Of a DNA stretch of 64,000 nucleotides, positions 1 to 6,402 are shown one piece after another. Made by a program: the position numbers and the translations under genes. The stretch lies in NCBI GenBank assembly GCA_910587015.1, contig CAJUME010000014.1:23762-87761 (forward strand), written 5' to 3'. Numbering within the stretch: the first letter of the stretch is position 1; each line of letters starts with the position of its first letter. Origin of the DNA: an uncultured Christensenella sp. (lineage in GTDB: Bacteria; Bacillota; Clostridia; Christensenellales; Borkfalkiaceae). The notes under the pieces are model-generated. The model saw only the letters and a list, made by a program, of their open reading frames with translations, was not told where the DNA came from and ran no database searches.

Positions 1-1
1 C

Positions 2-871
2 CACGACAGAGTGCGTCAAAGCAATTCCGAGGCGCTTGTGCTTGCCGAGCATTACGGCTCGCCCGAGAGCTGGTTCGACGGTGGCGAGTGGGATTCGGTA
101 ATGAATTACGACGCGTTTATGGAGCCCGTGACGTGGCTGCTGACGGGGCTTGACAAGCACAGCAAGAGCTTTGACGGCGGAAAGCTTTACGACGGCAATC
201 AGTTTTTCGACAGTATGTTCAAGAGTATGTCGAAGTTCCCGAGGGCGGCGCTGGATTCGGCGCTTAACCAGCTGTCAAACCACGACCATTCGAGGTTTTT
301 GACGCGCACAAACCGCACTGTAGGCACGATAGGCACGAAGGGACCGCATGCGGCGGAGTACGGCATTGACAAGCGGACAATGGAGCTTGCCGTGCTTATA
401 CAGATGACCTGGCCTGGCGCGCCGGGGATATATTACGCGGACGAGGCGGGGCAGGTCGGCTGGACGGACCCCGATTGCAGGCGCACATATCCCTGGGGCA
501 ACGAGGATTGGCAGCTGATAGAATTCCATAAGGCGGCGATAGCGCTAAGAAAGCGCATACCCTGCCTTAAAATGGGCAGCGTTAAAAAACTTGACGCGGG
601 CAACGGCTTTATCGCTTACGGAAGGTTTGACGAAAGCGGCTGCTGCGCGGTGGTTATAAACTGCGCGGACAGCGAAATTTCTTTAAGCGTGCCCGTGTGG
701 GAAATAGGAGTGCCGCGCGACGGCGCGGTTATGACAAGCAGATTTTTCTGCGGGAACGGCGGCTTTGACTGCGCGGAAAGCGAGGCGGAGGTAAGGTTCG
801 GAAGGCTGTTCGTGACCCTGCCCGAAAAGTCTGCGCGCGTGTATTGTTACGACTTCGGCAAAGGGCGTTAA
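2..871 (+). CDS. GH13 (alpha-amylase/pullulanase-type) enzyme, C-terminal part
   Basis: The gene is already open at the left edge of the window, so its true start and first catalytic residues lie outside. The 289 visible residues belong to the GH13 alpha-amylase clan. LVLAEHYG (Glu at visible residue 16) fits conserved region III with the general acid, SVMNYDAF follows, and NHDHSRF (93-99) is region IV. PGAPGIYYADEAG and a C-terminal beta-sandwich-like tail close the protein. Enzymes of this clan hydrolyse or rearrange alpha-glucans. The branching enzyme gene downstream points to glycogen or starch metabolism. The exact specificity (neopullulanase, amylase or debranching) cannot be decided from this part. 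Confidence 0.85.
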   Translation, partial: HDRVRQSNSEALVLAEHYGSPESWFDGGEWDSVMNYDAFMEPVTWLLTGLDKHSKSFDGGKLYDGNQFFDSMFKSMSKFPRAALDSALNQLSNHDHSRFLTRTNRTVGTIGTKGPHAAEYGIDKRTMELAVLIQMTWPGAPGIYYADEAGQVGWTDPDCRRTYPWGNEDWQLIEFHKAAIALRKRIPCLKMGSVKKLDAGNGFIAYGRFDESGCCAVVINCADSEISLSVPVWEIGVPRDGAVMTSRFFCGNGGFDCAESEAEVRFGRLFVTLPEKSARVYCYDFGKGR

Positions 872-883
872 GCCCGAAATCGC

Positions 884-905
884 GGCATATTAAGGGGGCA
901 ATTTT
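884..905 (+). repeat. Direct repeat copy 1 flanking the small gene
   Basis: GGCATATTAAGGGGG followed by CAATTT lies just upstream of the TTG start at 904 and contains that gene's ribosome binding site. The same 21 bases with one change (C to T) recur at 1462-1482 in front of glgB. The small gene thus sits exactly between two copies of the same ribosome-binding leader. Confidence 0.8.
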
Positions 906-1446
906 GAAAGCGGCGGTAGTAAAGATAAATTATGAGCTTATTGACGAGATAATAAGGGAAGCGTTTGTAGTAGGTCTTATGCCCGAAACGGACAGGGCGC
1001 TTTATTATAAAATAAATTTAAGCGGCGGAAACGCGGGCTTGTACGCTTTCGCCGCAACCGTATACGCCGAAACAATTCGGGCAACAAAGGATTTTAACAA
1101 AAAATGCAATGACGCGGAAAGTGCGGAAGAGCTGATTAAAAATATTTCCGATTATGAAGATTATTCTTTTGCCCGCGCGGACAGACGTTCGATGCTGAGA
1201 ATAATCGGGGGACATATTGCATATATGCCGATAAAAGGTTTGCCGAAAGAAAAATACGTTGCTGCGATAGATTTCTTCGGCGAAACGGAAGAAGCTTTAA
1301 GGTGCACTGCAATTATCATTACGGAAGACCCCGAAGAGCATAAGGACGTTCGGTTTGATTTGTGCGAAGCGGATAAAATAAGCGATTTTTCCGTTGGCGG
1401 ATTTAACGGGTTCAAGAATGTTACCGCATTAAAAATTAAGAATTAA
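904..1446 (+). CDS. Hypothetical protein, 180 aa
   Basis: I do not recognise this protein. It is an acidic, soluble-looking protein of 180 residues with mixed helix and strand character, no signal peptide and no membrane segment. The TTG start at 904 is chosen because GGGGG ends five bases upstream, in exactly the arrangement seen before the ATG of glgB. A longer reading from an upstream start would overlap the GH13 gene. It lies in the same direction between GH13 and glgB, so it is probably co-transcribed, but direct repeats on either side suggest it arrived later. Its A+T content looks higher than that of its neighbours. No function is proposed. Confidence 0.65.
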   Translation: MKAAVVKINYELIDEIIREAFVVGLMPETDRALYYKINLSGGNAGLYAFAATVYAETIRATKDFNKKCNDAESAEELIKNISDYEDYSFARADRRSMLRIIGGHIAYMPIKGLPKEKYVAAIDFFGETEEALRCTAIIITEDPEEHKDVRFDLCEADKISDFSVGGFNGFKNVTALKIKN

Positions 1447-1461
1447 AAGGTATAAAACTCA

Positions 1462-1482
1462 GGCATATTAAGGGGGTAATTT
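1462..1482 (+). repeat. Direct repeat copy 2, glgB ribosome binding region
   Basis: Second copy of the 21-base leader (one mismatch to 884-904). It supplies the GGGGG ribosome binding site of glgB, whose ATG is at 1483. Confidence 0.8.
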
Positions 1483-3498
1483 ATGGAAAATAAGTTTTTC
1501 GGGGATTTGGACAGATATTTATTCCACCACGGAACTCATTACAAGCTTTACGAGAAAATGGGCGCGCATATACGCGAAATAAACGGCGTGCGCGGCGTGC
1601 ACTTTGTGCTTTGGGCGCCGAATGCGCGGGCGGTGTGCGTTATTTCCGATGGCAACGGCTGGACTAAATGGCGGGACATAATGGAAAAGGTGGACGACTG
1701 CATCTGGGAGCTGTTTGTGCCGAATATGTGCGAGGGGGTAAAATACAAGTACCTTGTTGTGCGCGAGGACGGCTCTGAGGTGGAGAAAATCGACCCGTAC
1801 GCATACCGTACGGAGCTGCGGCCGCACAATGCCTCGGTTGTGGCTAATCTCGATAACTACGTCTGGGGCGATAAGGCGTGGCGCAAGGATATTAAGGGGG
1901 GTAGCTTCCTTGAAAAGCCGATGAGCGTGTACGAGGTGCACCTCGGAAGCTGGAAAAAGGATACGTGGAAGCAGGACGAGGACCAATATCTGGACTACCG
2001 CCGTCTTGCGCACGAGCTGTGCGATTACGTCAAATGGATGGGCTACACGCATATCGAGCTTATGGGTATATGCGAATATCCTTTCGACCCGAGCTGGGGC
2101 TATCAGGTAACAAGCTATTTTGCGCCGACGGCGCGCTACGGCTCGCCCGAGGATTTTATGTATTTCATCGACCATATGCATAAAAACGGCGTGGGGGTAA
2201 TTTTAGACTGGGTGCCCGCGCACTTCCCCAAGGACGACTGGGGGCTTGCAAACTTTGACGGAACCCCCCTTTACGAATACGCCGACCCGTTGCGCGCGGA
2301 GTATCCCGAATGGGGAACGAAGGCGTTTGATTTGGGGAAAAAGGAGGTTTCCAACTTTTTAATTGCTTCCGCATTCTTCTGGGTGGAAAAATACCACATA
2401 GACGCGTTGCGCGTGGACGCGGTTGCGGCAATGCTTTATAACAGCTTCGGCAGAGAGCAATACCGCCCCAACATGTACGGCGGCAACGAAAATTTGGAAA
2501 GCTTTGAATTTTTCCGTCATTTGAACAGCGTTTTAAGGGAGCGCACGGACGCCTTTCTTATAGCCGAGGACAGCTCGATTATAGCGGGAATTACCAAGCC
2601 CGTAAAGGACGGGGGCTTCGGCTTCGGGCTTAAATGGAATATGGGCTGGATGAACGACAGCATAAAATACTATAACACAGACCCTATCTTCCGACCCTAT
2701 CATCACGGACTTATGACGCACACGCCTGAATACGTTTTCGACGAAAATTATATGCTTGTGCTGTCGCACGACGAGGTTGTTTACGGCAAGGGCAGCATGA
2801 TAAACAAGTTTATCGGCAATAAAATGGATAAGCTCGGCTCGCTTAAAACGTGCTATACCATGATGATAGGCCACCCCGGTAAAAAGCTGCTGTTTATGGG
2901 GCAGGACTTTGCGCAGGAGCGGGAGTGGAACTTTAAAACAAGCCTTGACTGGCATTTATGCGACGACCCCGCCCACCGCGAGGTGCTGGAATGCTGGCGC
3001 GCGCTGCTGCATTTGTACCGCGAGAGGTCTGTACTGCATAACGACTGCGGCGGGCCGAAAACCTTTGAATGGATAAACAGCGGGGATTATAACCGGAATA
3101 TTTTCACCTTTATAAGGCGCAACCCGTGGAATTACAACAACGCGCTTATATTCGTGTGCAACTTTGCGCCCGTAGAGCGTTGGGAAATGGGTGTGGGCGC
3201 GCCGCTTGCGGGAGTTTATAAGCGGATATTTACAACCTATCCGGACGGAAGCCCGCTTGAAATAGAGGCAAAGGAAGAGCTGTGCGACGGCAGAAAATAC
3301 AAGCTTGTATTTAATCTGCGCGCGTACGAGTCGGCGATTTTCGAGGTGCCGTATACCGAGGAGCCCGAAAAAAAGAAAAAGCGTGCGGCAGACGGTAGCG
3401 GCGAGGTGAAAAAGAAGCCCGCGGTGAAAAAGAAGCCTGCGGCGAAGAAGAAGCCCGCGGTGAAAAAGAAGCCCGCGGTAAAGAAAAAAACAACTTGA
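1483..3498 (+). CDS. glgB: 1,4-alpha-glucan branching enzyme
   Basis: GlgB transfers alpha-1,4 glucan segments to alpha-1,6 positions and so creates the branches of glycogen in the cytoplasm. The 671-residue product has an N-terminal CBM48-like domain (about 20-110), YEVHLGSW at the start of the GH13 barrel, DWVPAHFPKD, DALRVDAV with the nucleophile Asp312, LIAEDS with the acid Glu362, and LSHDEV (His429, Asp430). The C-terminal all-beta domain ends near residue 628. About 45 residues then form a lysine-rich low-complexity tail built from repeats of PAVKKK, which is not part of the family. It sits downstream of a GH13 gene, consistent with glycogen turnover. A strong terminator follows. Confidence 0.95.
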   Translation: MENKFFGDLDRYLFHHGTHYKLYEKMGAHIREINGVRGVHFVLWAPNARAVCVISDGNGWTKWRDIMEKVDDCIWELFVPNMCEGVKYKYLVVREDGSEVEKIDPYAYRTELRPHNASVVANLDNYVWGDKAWRKDIKGGSFLEKPMSVYEVHLGSWKKDTWKQDEDQYLDYRRLAHELCDYVKWMGYTHIELMGICEYPFDPSWGYQVTSYFAPTARYGSPEDFMYFIDHMHKNGVGVILDWVPAHFPKDDWGLANFDGTPLYEYADPLRAEYPEWGTKAFDLGKKEVSNFLIASAFFWVEKYHIDALRVDAVAAMLYNSFGREQYRPNMYGGNENLESFEFFRHLNSVLRERTDAFLIAEDSSIIAGITKPVKDGGFGFGLKWNMGWMNDSIKYYNTDPIFRPYHHGLMTHTPEYVFDENYMLVLSHDEVVYGKGSMINKFIGNKMDKLGSLKTCYTMMIGHPGKKLLFMGQDFAQEREWNFKTSLDWHLCDDPAHREVLECWRALLHLYRERSVLHNDCGGPKTFEWINSGDYNRNIFTFIRRNPWNYNNALIFVCNFAPVERWEMGVGAPLAGVYKRIFTTYPDGSPLEIEAKEELCDGRKYKLVFNLRAYESAIFEVPYTEEPEKKKKRAADGSGEVKKKPAVKKKPAAKKKPAVKKKPAVKKKTT

Positions 3499-3510
3499 AT
3501 ATTTAAGGGC

Positions 3511-3545
3511 GGGGCGCAAAAATTTGCGCCCCGCATAATTTTGTT
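3511..3545 (+). terminator. Intrinsic terminator after glgB
   Basis: Perfect ten-base stem GGGGCGCAAA / TTTGCGCCCC with a two-base loop, followed by a T-containing tract (ATAATTTTGTT). Confidence 0.85.
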
Positions 3546-3556
3546 GACCGCGGCGA

Positions 3557-3585
3557 TTGACCTCGGCGGCGGAATATAGTATAAT
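3557..3585 (+). promoter_or_regulatory. nadA promoter (likely leaderless)
   Basis: TTGACC at 3557-3562, a 17-base spacer and a perfect TATAAT at 3580-3585. The nadA ATG begins at 3592, seven bases after the -10 box, where transcription should start, and there is no room for a ribosome binding site. Confidence 0.8.
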
Positions 3586-3591
3586 TTTGCT

Positions 3592-4506
3592 ATGATTAAG
3601 GACCTGCAACAGAAAATTTTAAGGCTTAAAAAAGAAAAAGACGTATGTATTTTGGCTCATAGCTATATGTCCGAGGAAATATGCGAGATTGCGGACTTTA
3701 CGGGGGACAGCTATGCGCTTTCCGTAAAGGCGAAAACCGCGCCCCAAAGCACGGTTATTATGTGCGGCGTGAGGTTTATGGCGGAGACCGTTAAAATGCT
3801 TTCCCCGCAAAAAAGGGTTTTGCTTGCGCACCCGCAGGCGGGCTGTCCCATGGCGGAGCAGTTTGACAGAGAGCTTATTTGCGAGGTTAAGGCGCGCTAT
3901 CCCGATTATGCGGTGGTGGCGTATATAAACACTACAACCAACCTTAAAACGGTTGCGGATGTGTGCGTTACTTCGTCAAGCGCGGTTAAAATATGCAAGG
4001 CAATTCCGCAGAAAAATATTTTGTTTATACCGGACATTAACCTTGGCGCGTATGTGCGCGCGCAGGTGCCCGAAAAGAATTTTAAACTGCTTTCGGGCGG
4101 GTGCCCCACGCACGCAAGGATAGAAAAGGCGGACGTGATAAAGGCGAAGGCGGCGCACCCGAACGCAAAGCTGCTTGTGCACCCCGAGTGCCGCGCGGAG
4201 GTGGTTGAGCTTGCAGATTACGTCGGCTCGACCACGGGCATTATGGACTTTGCGGAAAAGTCTGCGGCGGCGGAGTTCATTATCGGCACCGAGACCGCCA
4301 TTGCAGAGCATTTGCAATACAAGTGCCCGGAAAAAAGCTTTTACCCGCTTTCCAAGGACCTTGTCTGCCATAATATGAAAATTACTACCTTGCCCGACGT
4401 GTATAATTGCCTTACGGGCGCGGGCGGCGAGGAGATTGCGATAGACGAGCAAACGCGTCTGCAAGCGGTTAAGTGTATTGAAAAAATGATTGAATACGGC
4501 GGTTGA
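3592..4506 (+). CDS. nadA: Quinolinate synthase
   Basis: NadA condenses iminoaspartate with dihydroxyacetone phosphate to quinolinate, the first committed intermediate of de novo NAD synthesis. The 304-residue length is normal. The three cysteines expected to bind the [4Fe-4S] cluster are visible at Cys58 (MCGVRF), Cys200 (PECRAEV) and Cys273 (YNCLTG). The N-terminus LRLKKEKDVCILAHSYM matches the family, which supports the ATG at 3592. No nadB or nadC is adjacent. The next genes are an Rrf2 regulator and, further on, Fe-S assembly genes, which suits an Fe-S enzyme. The start codon coincides with the predicted transcription start. Confidence 0.95.
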   Translation: MIKDLQQKILRLKKEKDVCILAHSYMSEEICEIADFTGDSYALSVKAKTAPQSTVIMCGVRFMAETVKMLSPQKRVLLAHPQAGCPMAEQFDRELICEVKARYPDYAVVAYINTTTNLKTVADVCVTSSSAVKICKAIPQKNILFIPDINLGAYVRAQVPEKNFKLLSGGCPTHARIEKADVIKAKAAHPNAKLLVHPECRAEVVELADYVGSTTGIMDFAEKSAAAEFIIGTETAIAEHLQYKCPEKSFYPLSKDLVCHNMKITTLPDVYNCLTGAGGEEIAIDEQTRLQAVKCIEKMIEYGG

Positions 4507-4559
4507 CACGGGTATATATTGCGAATAACGGCGGTTGGGGCGACTGAGAGGATATTATT

Positions 4560-4961
4560 ATGATGATTACGACGAAGGGCAGAAATGCCTTGAAGGTTAT
4601 GATAGATTTGGCGAACAACGAGGGCGGCGGGTTTATTTCGCTTGCCGATATTGCGCAGCGCCAGCACGAATCCCTGAAATATCTCGAAGCCTCTGCAAAG
4701 CAGCTTTCGGCGGCGGGGCTTGTTGTAAGCGCGCGCGGCAAAAGCGGCGGCTATAAGCTTGCGCGCCCCGCAGACGAGTACACCGTTGCGGAAATTTTAC
4801 TTTCCGGCGAGGGAACGCTTGCGCCTGTATCCTGCCTTGAAAGCGGCGCGGCGCCGTGCGAAAACGCATGCAACTGTATGACCCTGCCGCTTTTTAAGGA
4901 GCTTGACGAGGTTATAATGAATTTTTTAACCTCTAAAACCTTAAAGGATTTGATAAAATAA
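4560..4961 (+). CDS. Rrf2-family (IscR-like) transcriptional regulator
   Basis: This 133-residue protein has the Rrf2 winged-helix fold: MMITTKGRNALKVMIDLA at the N-terminus, LADIAQRQHESLKYLE as the recognition helix region, and VSARGKSGGYKLARP as the wing. Four cysteines at 92, 100, 104 and 106 sit where IscR-type members hold a [2Fe-2S] cluster, so it probably senses Fe-S status. The nearby nifS-nifU operon is a plausible target because its promoter carries a palindrome of the Rrf2/CymR type (6331-6357). A start at the second ATG (4563) is equally possible. It lies between nadA and a TPR-like gene whose ATG overlaps its stop. Confidence 0.9.
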   Translation: MMITTKGRNALKVMIDLANNEGGGFISLADIAQRQHESLKYLEASAKQLSAAGLVVSARGKSGGYKLARPADEYTVAEILLSGEGTLAPVSCLESGAAPCENACNCMTLPLFKELDEVIMNFLTSKTLKDLIK

Positions 4962-5500
4962 TGGAAAAGTTCGAGTTCGAGGGCGAGGAATATTATTTCA
5001 GCAAGGGGCAGTTTTACGACAGTATGTTTATGTCCGTTGAAAAATCGGCGGCGGAAAGACTTGCACAGGCGTATTTTGTCGCTGTGGATTACAAGGCGTT
5101 GTCTGCGGATAAGCTGCTGGAATACATAAAGCAGGTGAAGGACGCGGGGCAGGTTTTGCCCGCAAAGAACGCTTGCGTTTTCGGGCTTGAAAAATTCGGC
5201 GGGGACAGAGGCTTTGTAAGCACTGCGTTGCCTATGCTTACAAGCGTTTTGCGGCAGACGGGCAGTCCTGAGGAGGCTGTTGCCGCGGCAAAAAGGTATA
5301 TCGAAGTGTTTGGGGTTAAGGCGGCTTCGGTGCCGTTTTATACCTCGGTTGCGGCGGCGTACTGCGATTTGGGCGATTATGCGGCGGCGAAGAGGTTTGC
5401 CGACCGTGCCTACGGAATGCAGGGCGGAAGCAAGGGCTATACTACCGAGCTGTCGCTTGTGTACAGAAGAATTAAAACGGAAACGGGCGACAAATATTGA
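4961..5500 (+). CDS. TPR-like protein of unknown function, 179 aa
   Basis: The product is helical, with alanine-rich pairs of helices in the second half (for example a segment ending DYAAAKRFADRAYGM near residues 139-153) that resemble tetratricopeptide repeats. There is no signal peptide or membrane segment. Its ATG overlaps the TAA of the Rrf2 regulator by one base, so the two are translationally coupled and probably functionally linked. No catalytic motif is visible. TPR-type proteins usually act as scaffolds for protein binding. The specific partner is unknown. Confidence 0.7.
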   Translation: MEKFEFEGEEYYFSKGQFYDSMFMSVEKSAAERLAQAYFVAVDYKALSADKLLEYIKQVKDAGQVLPAKNACVFGLEKFGGDRGFVSTALPMLTSVLRQTGSPEEAVAAAKRYIEVFGVKAASVPFYTSVAAAYCDLGDYAAAKRFADRAYGMQGGSKGYTTELSLVYRRIKTETGDKY

Positions 5501-5510
5501 AAATGAATGA

Positions 5511-5546
5511 AAAGCGCGCCCCGCGGTAAGGCGGGGCGCGCTTTTA
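5511..5546 (+). terminator. Bidirectional terminator between convergent genes
   Basis: Fourteen-base perfect stem (AAAGCGCGCCCCGC with its complement, loop GGTAAG). A-runs and T-runs on both sides let it serve the TPR-like gene and the opposing XRE gene. Confidence 0.9.
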
Positions 5547-5750
5547 TTATTTATTATGAAATTCTTCAAATAAATCGTTGGGGGTGCATTCCAAAATTTC
5601 GCACAACGCTTGCAATGTCGAAAATTTTATGCTTTGTGTTTTATTGTACACCATATTATTGCAATTTTGAAAGCTCATACCCAATTGCATATTCAACCAA
5701 TACTTTGTTTTACCTTTTTCTTTTAATATTTCAAGAATTCGTAACTTCAT
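5547..5750 (-). CDS. XRE-family (YozG-type) repressor, 67 aa
   Basis: A minimal Cro/C1-type helix-turn-helix protein. The motif runs from about residue 15 to 50, with YWLNMQLGMSFQNCNNM as the predicted turn and recognition helix, and FSTLQALCEILECTPNDLFE is the typical final helix of this subgroup. It is transcribed divergently from a small helical protein gene at 5867. Two identical ten-base palindromes (ATTAGCTAAT) in the shared promoter region are its probable operators, so it is probably autoregulated. It is similar in type to the regulator at 52281-52484. Confidence 0.85.
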   Translation of the reverse strand: MKLRILEILKEKGKTKYWLNMQLGMSFQNCNNMVYNKTQSIKFSTLQALCEILECTPNDLFEEFHNK

Positions 5751-5769
5751 AGCATACTCCCTATATTAA

Positions 5770-5781
5770 CATTAGCTAATG
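5770..5781. promoter_or_regulatory. Operator palindrome 1 (CATTAGCTAATG)
   Basis: Perfect 12-base palindrome upstream of the -35 box of the divergent promoter. Its ten-base core is repeated at 5843-5852, with 72 bases between the centres. Likely bound by the XRE protein encoded at 5547-5750. Confidence 0.7.
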
Positions 5782-5806
5782 AATAGATTATATAACCAAA
5801 AAATAG

Positions 5807-5836
5807 TTGACAAAAAGACGCGGGAATTAATATAAT
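5807..5836 (+). promoter_or_regulatory. Promoter of the small helical protein gene
   Basis: TTGACA at 5807-5812, an 18-base spacer and TATAAT at 5831-5836. The second ATTAGCTAAT palindrome lies at the expected transcription start, a position that would allow repression. Confidence 0.85.
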
Positions 5837-5842
5837 GTGATT

Positions 5843-5852
5843 ATTAGCTAAT
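5843..5852. promoter_or_regulatory. Operator palindrome 2 (ATTAGCTAAT)
   Basis: Ten-base perfect palindrome identical to the core at 5771-5780. It lies between the -10 box and the ribosome binding site GGAGG of the gene at 5867. Confidence 0.7.
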
Positions 5853-5866
5853 GTGGAGGTATGGTT

Positions 5867-6217
5867 ATGGAAGAAATAAGGGGGCAGTTGGGTTCACTGA
5901 AAGATTTATCGGAAAAAATTGCGTGGGCGGAAAGAAGAAGGCAACAGCTGAAAATTATTAACAAGACGATAAGCCTTGTGGACAAGCTGGACGTGCTGGG
6001 CAAAAAACTGCAAACCCCTCAGCATACCTCGGGCGATTTTGTAAAGCATATGAAGCTTTTGACCGAGCTTAGGCTTTTGTACCGCACGGACGAGGTTCAG
6101 TCGCCCATAAACTGCATTAAGCGGGAAGTGGAGCTTGTAAACCGCTTGTACAGCGGGATAATGCAGACCTATCAGCGGATTATCGACGAGTTTTCTGCCG
6201 GCAACGGCAAAATATGA
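5867..6217 (+). CDS. Small helical protein of unknown function, 116 aa
   Basis: I do not recognise this protein. It is charged and almost entirely helical, with a probable coiled coil in its first third (residues 1-40, rich in Leu, Lys, Glu and Arg), and it has no cysteines apart from one near residue 86, no signal and no membrane segment. Two ATGs are possible. The one at 5867 is chosen because GGAGG at 5855-5859 is seven bases away, whereas the ATG at 5861 touches it. It is driven by a strong promoter carrying paired palindromes and lies divergent to an XRE repressor, so its expression is probably tightly controlled. Confidence 0.65.
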   Translation: MEEIRGQLGSLKDLSEKIAWAERRRQQLKIINKTISLVDKLDVLGKKLQTPQHTSGDFVKHMKLLTELRLLYRTDEVQSPINCIKREVELVNRLYSGIMQTYQRIIDEFSAGNGKI

Positions 6218-6263
6218 TTACACCGACCTCCTTAAAGGGGTAGGTCGCGCGGTGGGTAGCCGC

Positions 6264-6300
6264 CCTCCGTGCGCTTTTTGCGCACGGAGGACGGCAATTT
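6264..6300 (+). terminator. Intrinsic terminator before nifS
   Basis: Eleven-base perfect stem CCTCCGTGCGC / GCGCACGGAGG with a T-loop, followed after a few bases by ATTTTGTCTTTT. Confidence 0.8.
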
Positions 6301-6330
6301 TGTCTTTTAAAATAATTTTATGTAACGAGG

Positions 6331-6357
6331 TAATTCCTATTGACAAAGTAGGAATTA
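6331..6357. promoter_or_regulatory. Likely Rrf2-type operator over the nifS -35 box
   Basis: Nine-base perfect inverted repeat TAATTCCTA / TAGGAATTA separated by nine bases that include the -35 hexamer. The half-site resembles the GGAATTA half-sites described for CymR-type Rrf2 regulators. The Rrf2 protein encoded at 4560-4961 is the obvious candidate. Confidence 0.65.
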
Positions 6358-6368
6358 TTTTCTATAAT
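6340..6368 (+). promoter_or_regulatory. nifS-nifU promoter
   Basis: TTGACA at 6340-6345, a 17-base spacer and TATAAT at 6363-6368, embedded in the inverted repeat at 6331-6357. Confidence 0.85.
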
Positions 6369-6402
6369 CAAAGCATACTTACATTACAGGAAGCAAAAAC
6401 AC

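Noticed and set aside
1519..2181. Long minus-strand open frame (220 codons) opposite glgB
   Set aside because: It is antisense to a clear glgB gene, has no ribosome binding site and a histidine/arginine/alanine-rich composition typical of shadow frames in this genome.
3418..3490. Tandem nucleotide repeat as a separate element
   Set aside because: It is in frame in glgB and codes for the PAVKKK tail, so it is treated as part of that gene.
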